DNA of 64,000 bases from Brenneria alni (GTDB lineage Bacteria; Pseudomonadota; Gammaproteobacteria; Enterobacterales; Enterobacteriaceae), in the NCBI RefSeq assembly GCF_003666245.1, contig NZ_MJLZ01000016.1:1-64000 (forward strand), written 5' to 3'. The notes beneath the pieces are model-generated. The model was not told the origin of the DNA, made no database searches, and saw nothing but the letters and a program-made list of their open reading frames with translations. The position numbers and the translations under genes are program-made. Each line of letters begins with the position of its first letter. Within the stretch, counting starts at the first letter, position 1. Positions 63,867-64,000 of the stretch are shown here, one piece after another.

Positions 63867-64000
63867 TTAAAACGCCATCACCGCCTGTAAAAGCTGTCGC
63901 GCATACGGGTGCTGTACCCGCCCCAGCATCGCCATGTCGTCGACCCGTTCAATCACGCGGCCCTGCTGCAAAAAAATGACCCGCTGACACAGATAAGTAA
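63867..64000 (-). CDS. 3' end of an ABC ATPase gene (peptide/nickel type), partial
   Basis: The minus-strand frame ends at TAA (63869-63867) and is open to the window edge, reading LCQRVIFLQQGRVIERVDD then HPYARQLLQAVMAF. The QRVIFLQQGRVIE and HPYARQLLQA patterns are the tail of oligopeptide/nickel-type ABC ATPases (DppF/NikE). It converges on the previous operon, so a second related transporter must lie to the right. Confidence 0.85.
   Translation of the reverse strand, partial: TYLCQRVIFLQQGRVIERVDDMAMLGRVQHPYARQLLQAVMAF

Noticed and set aside
1-64000. CRISPR arrays, tRNA or rRNA genes
   Set aside because: No regularly spaced identical repeats with unique spacers were seen, and no tRNA cloverleaf or rRNA sequence was recognised; 6S RNA is the only stable RNA found.

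Overview
The window looks like a chromosome segment of a plant-associated Enterobacterales bacterium, most likely Pectobacteriaceae (Brenneria-like or a near relative). The grounds are many proteins that closely resemble their E. coli counterparts (RF3, SerB, RadA, NadR, PepP, UbiH, UbiI, 6S RNA), a secreted-type levansucrase, and a chrysobactin-like catechol siderophore locus. The family assignment is inference from gene content; no database was searched.

Layout. 1-5.6 kb is an AT-rich accessory remnant: a Rad50/SMC-like DUF3732-type ATPase gene broken by an amber codon and an IS5-family insertion, a Fic protein, a 21-bp iteron-like array, a DUF29 protein and a topoisomerase III relic. 5.6-10 kb carries a MipA/OmpV porin-like gene with a two-component system, a WYL regulator and a VOC protein. 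10.2-14.2 kb is a stripped lambdoid prophage: an S24-type repressor diverges from an operator, an antiterminator Q-like gene, a late-type promoter followed by two intrinsic terminators, a lambda-type holin, then levansucrase in the place where the endolysin would be. 14.3-21.7 kb is mostly housekeeping (DUF421, an EntD-like phosphopantetheinyl transferase, a nucleoside transporter, yjjV, a CsbD protein, ytjA, osmY, prfC).

22-44.8 kb is a complete catechol siderophore locus. entCEBA makes and activates 2,3-dihydroxybenzoate. A 2854-residue NRPS (C-A-T-E-C-A-T-TE) with an MbtH partner should build DHB-D-(cationic amino acid)-L-Ser units. A TonB receptor, FepBDGC-type importer, EntS-type exporter and Fes-type esterase handle transport and iron release. 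The EntD-like enzyme at 15.1 kb is the likely carrier-protein activator.

44.9-55.3 kb is core genome: smp, serB, radA, nadR, fau, ssrS (6S RNA), zapA, ygfB, pepP, ubiH, ubiI. nadR has a NadR box at its own promoter. 55.3-64 kb holds a putrescine-type permease behind tandem sigma-54 promoters, an ERIC-containing intergenic region, a YagU protein and a peptide-type ABC importer with a fused double ATPase. The 3' end of another ABC ATPase gene lies at the right edge.

The most unusual unit is the repressor-Q-holin-levansucrase array, which reads as a miniature phage late-gene circuit now driving an exopolysaccharide enzyme that has no signal peptide.
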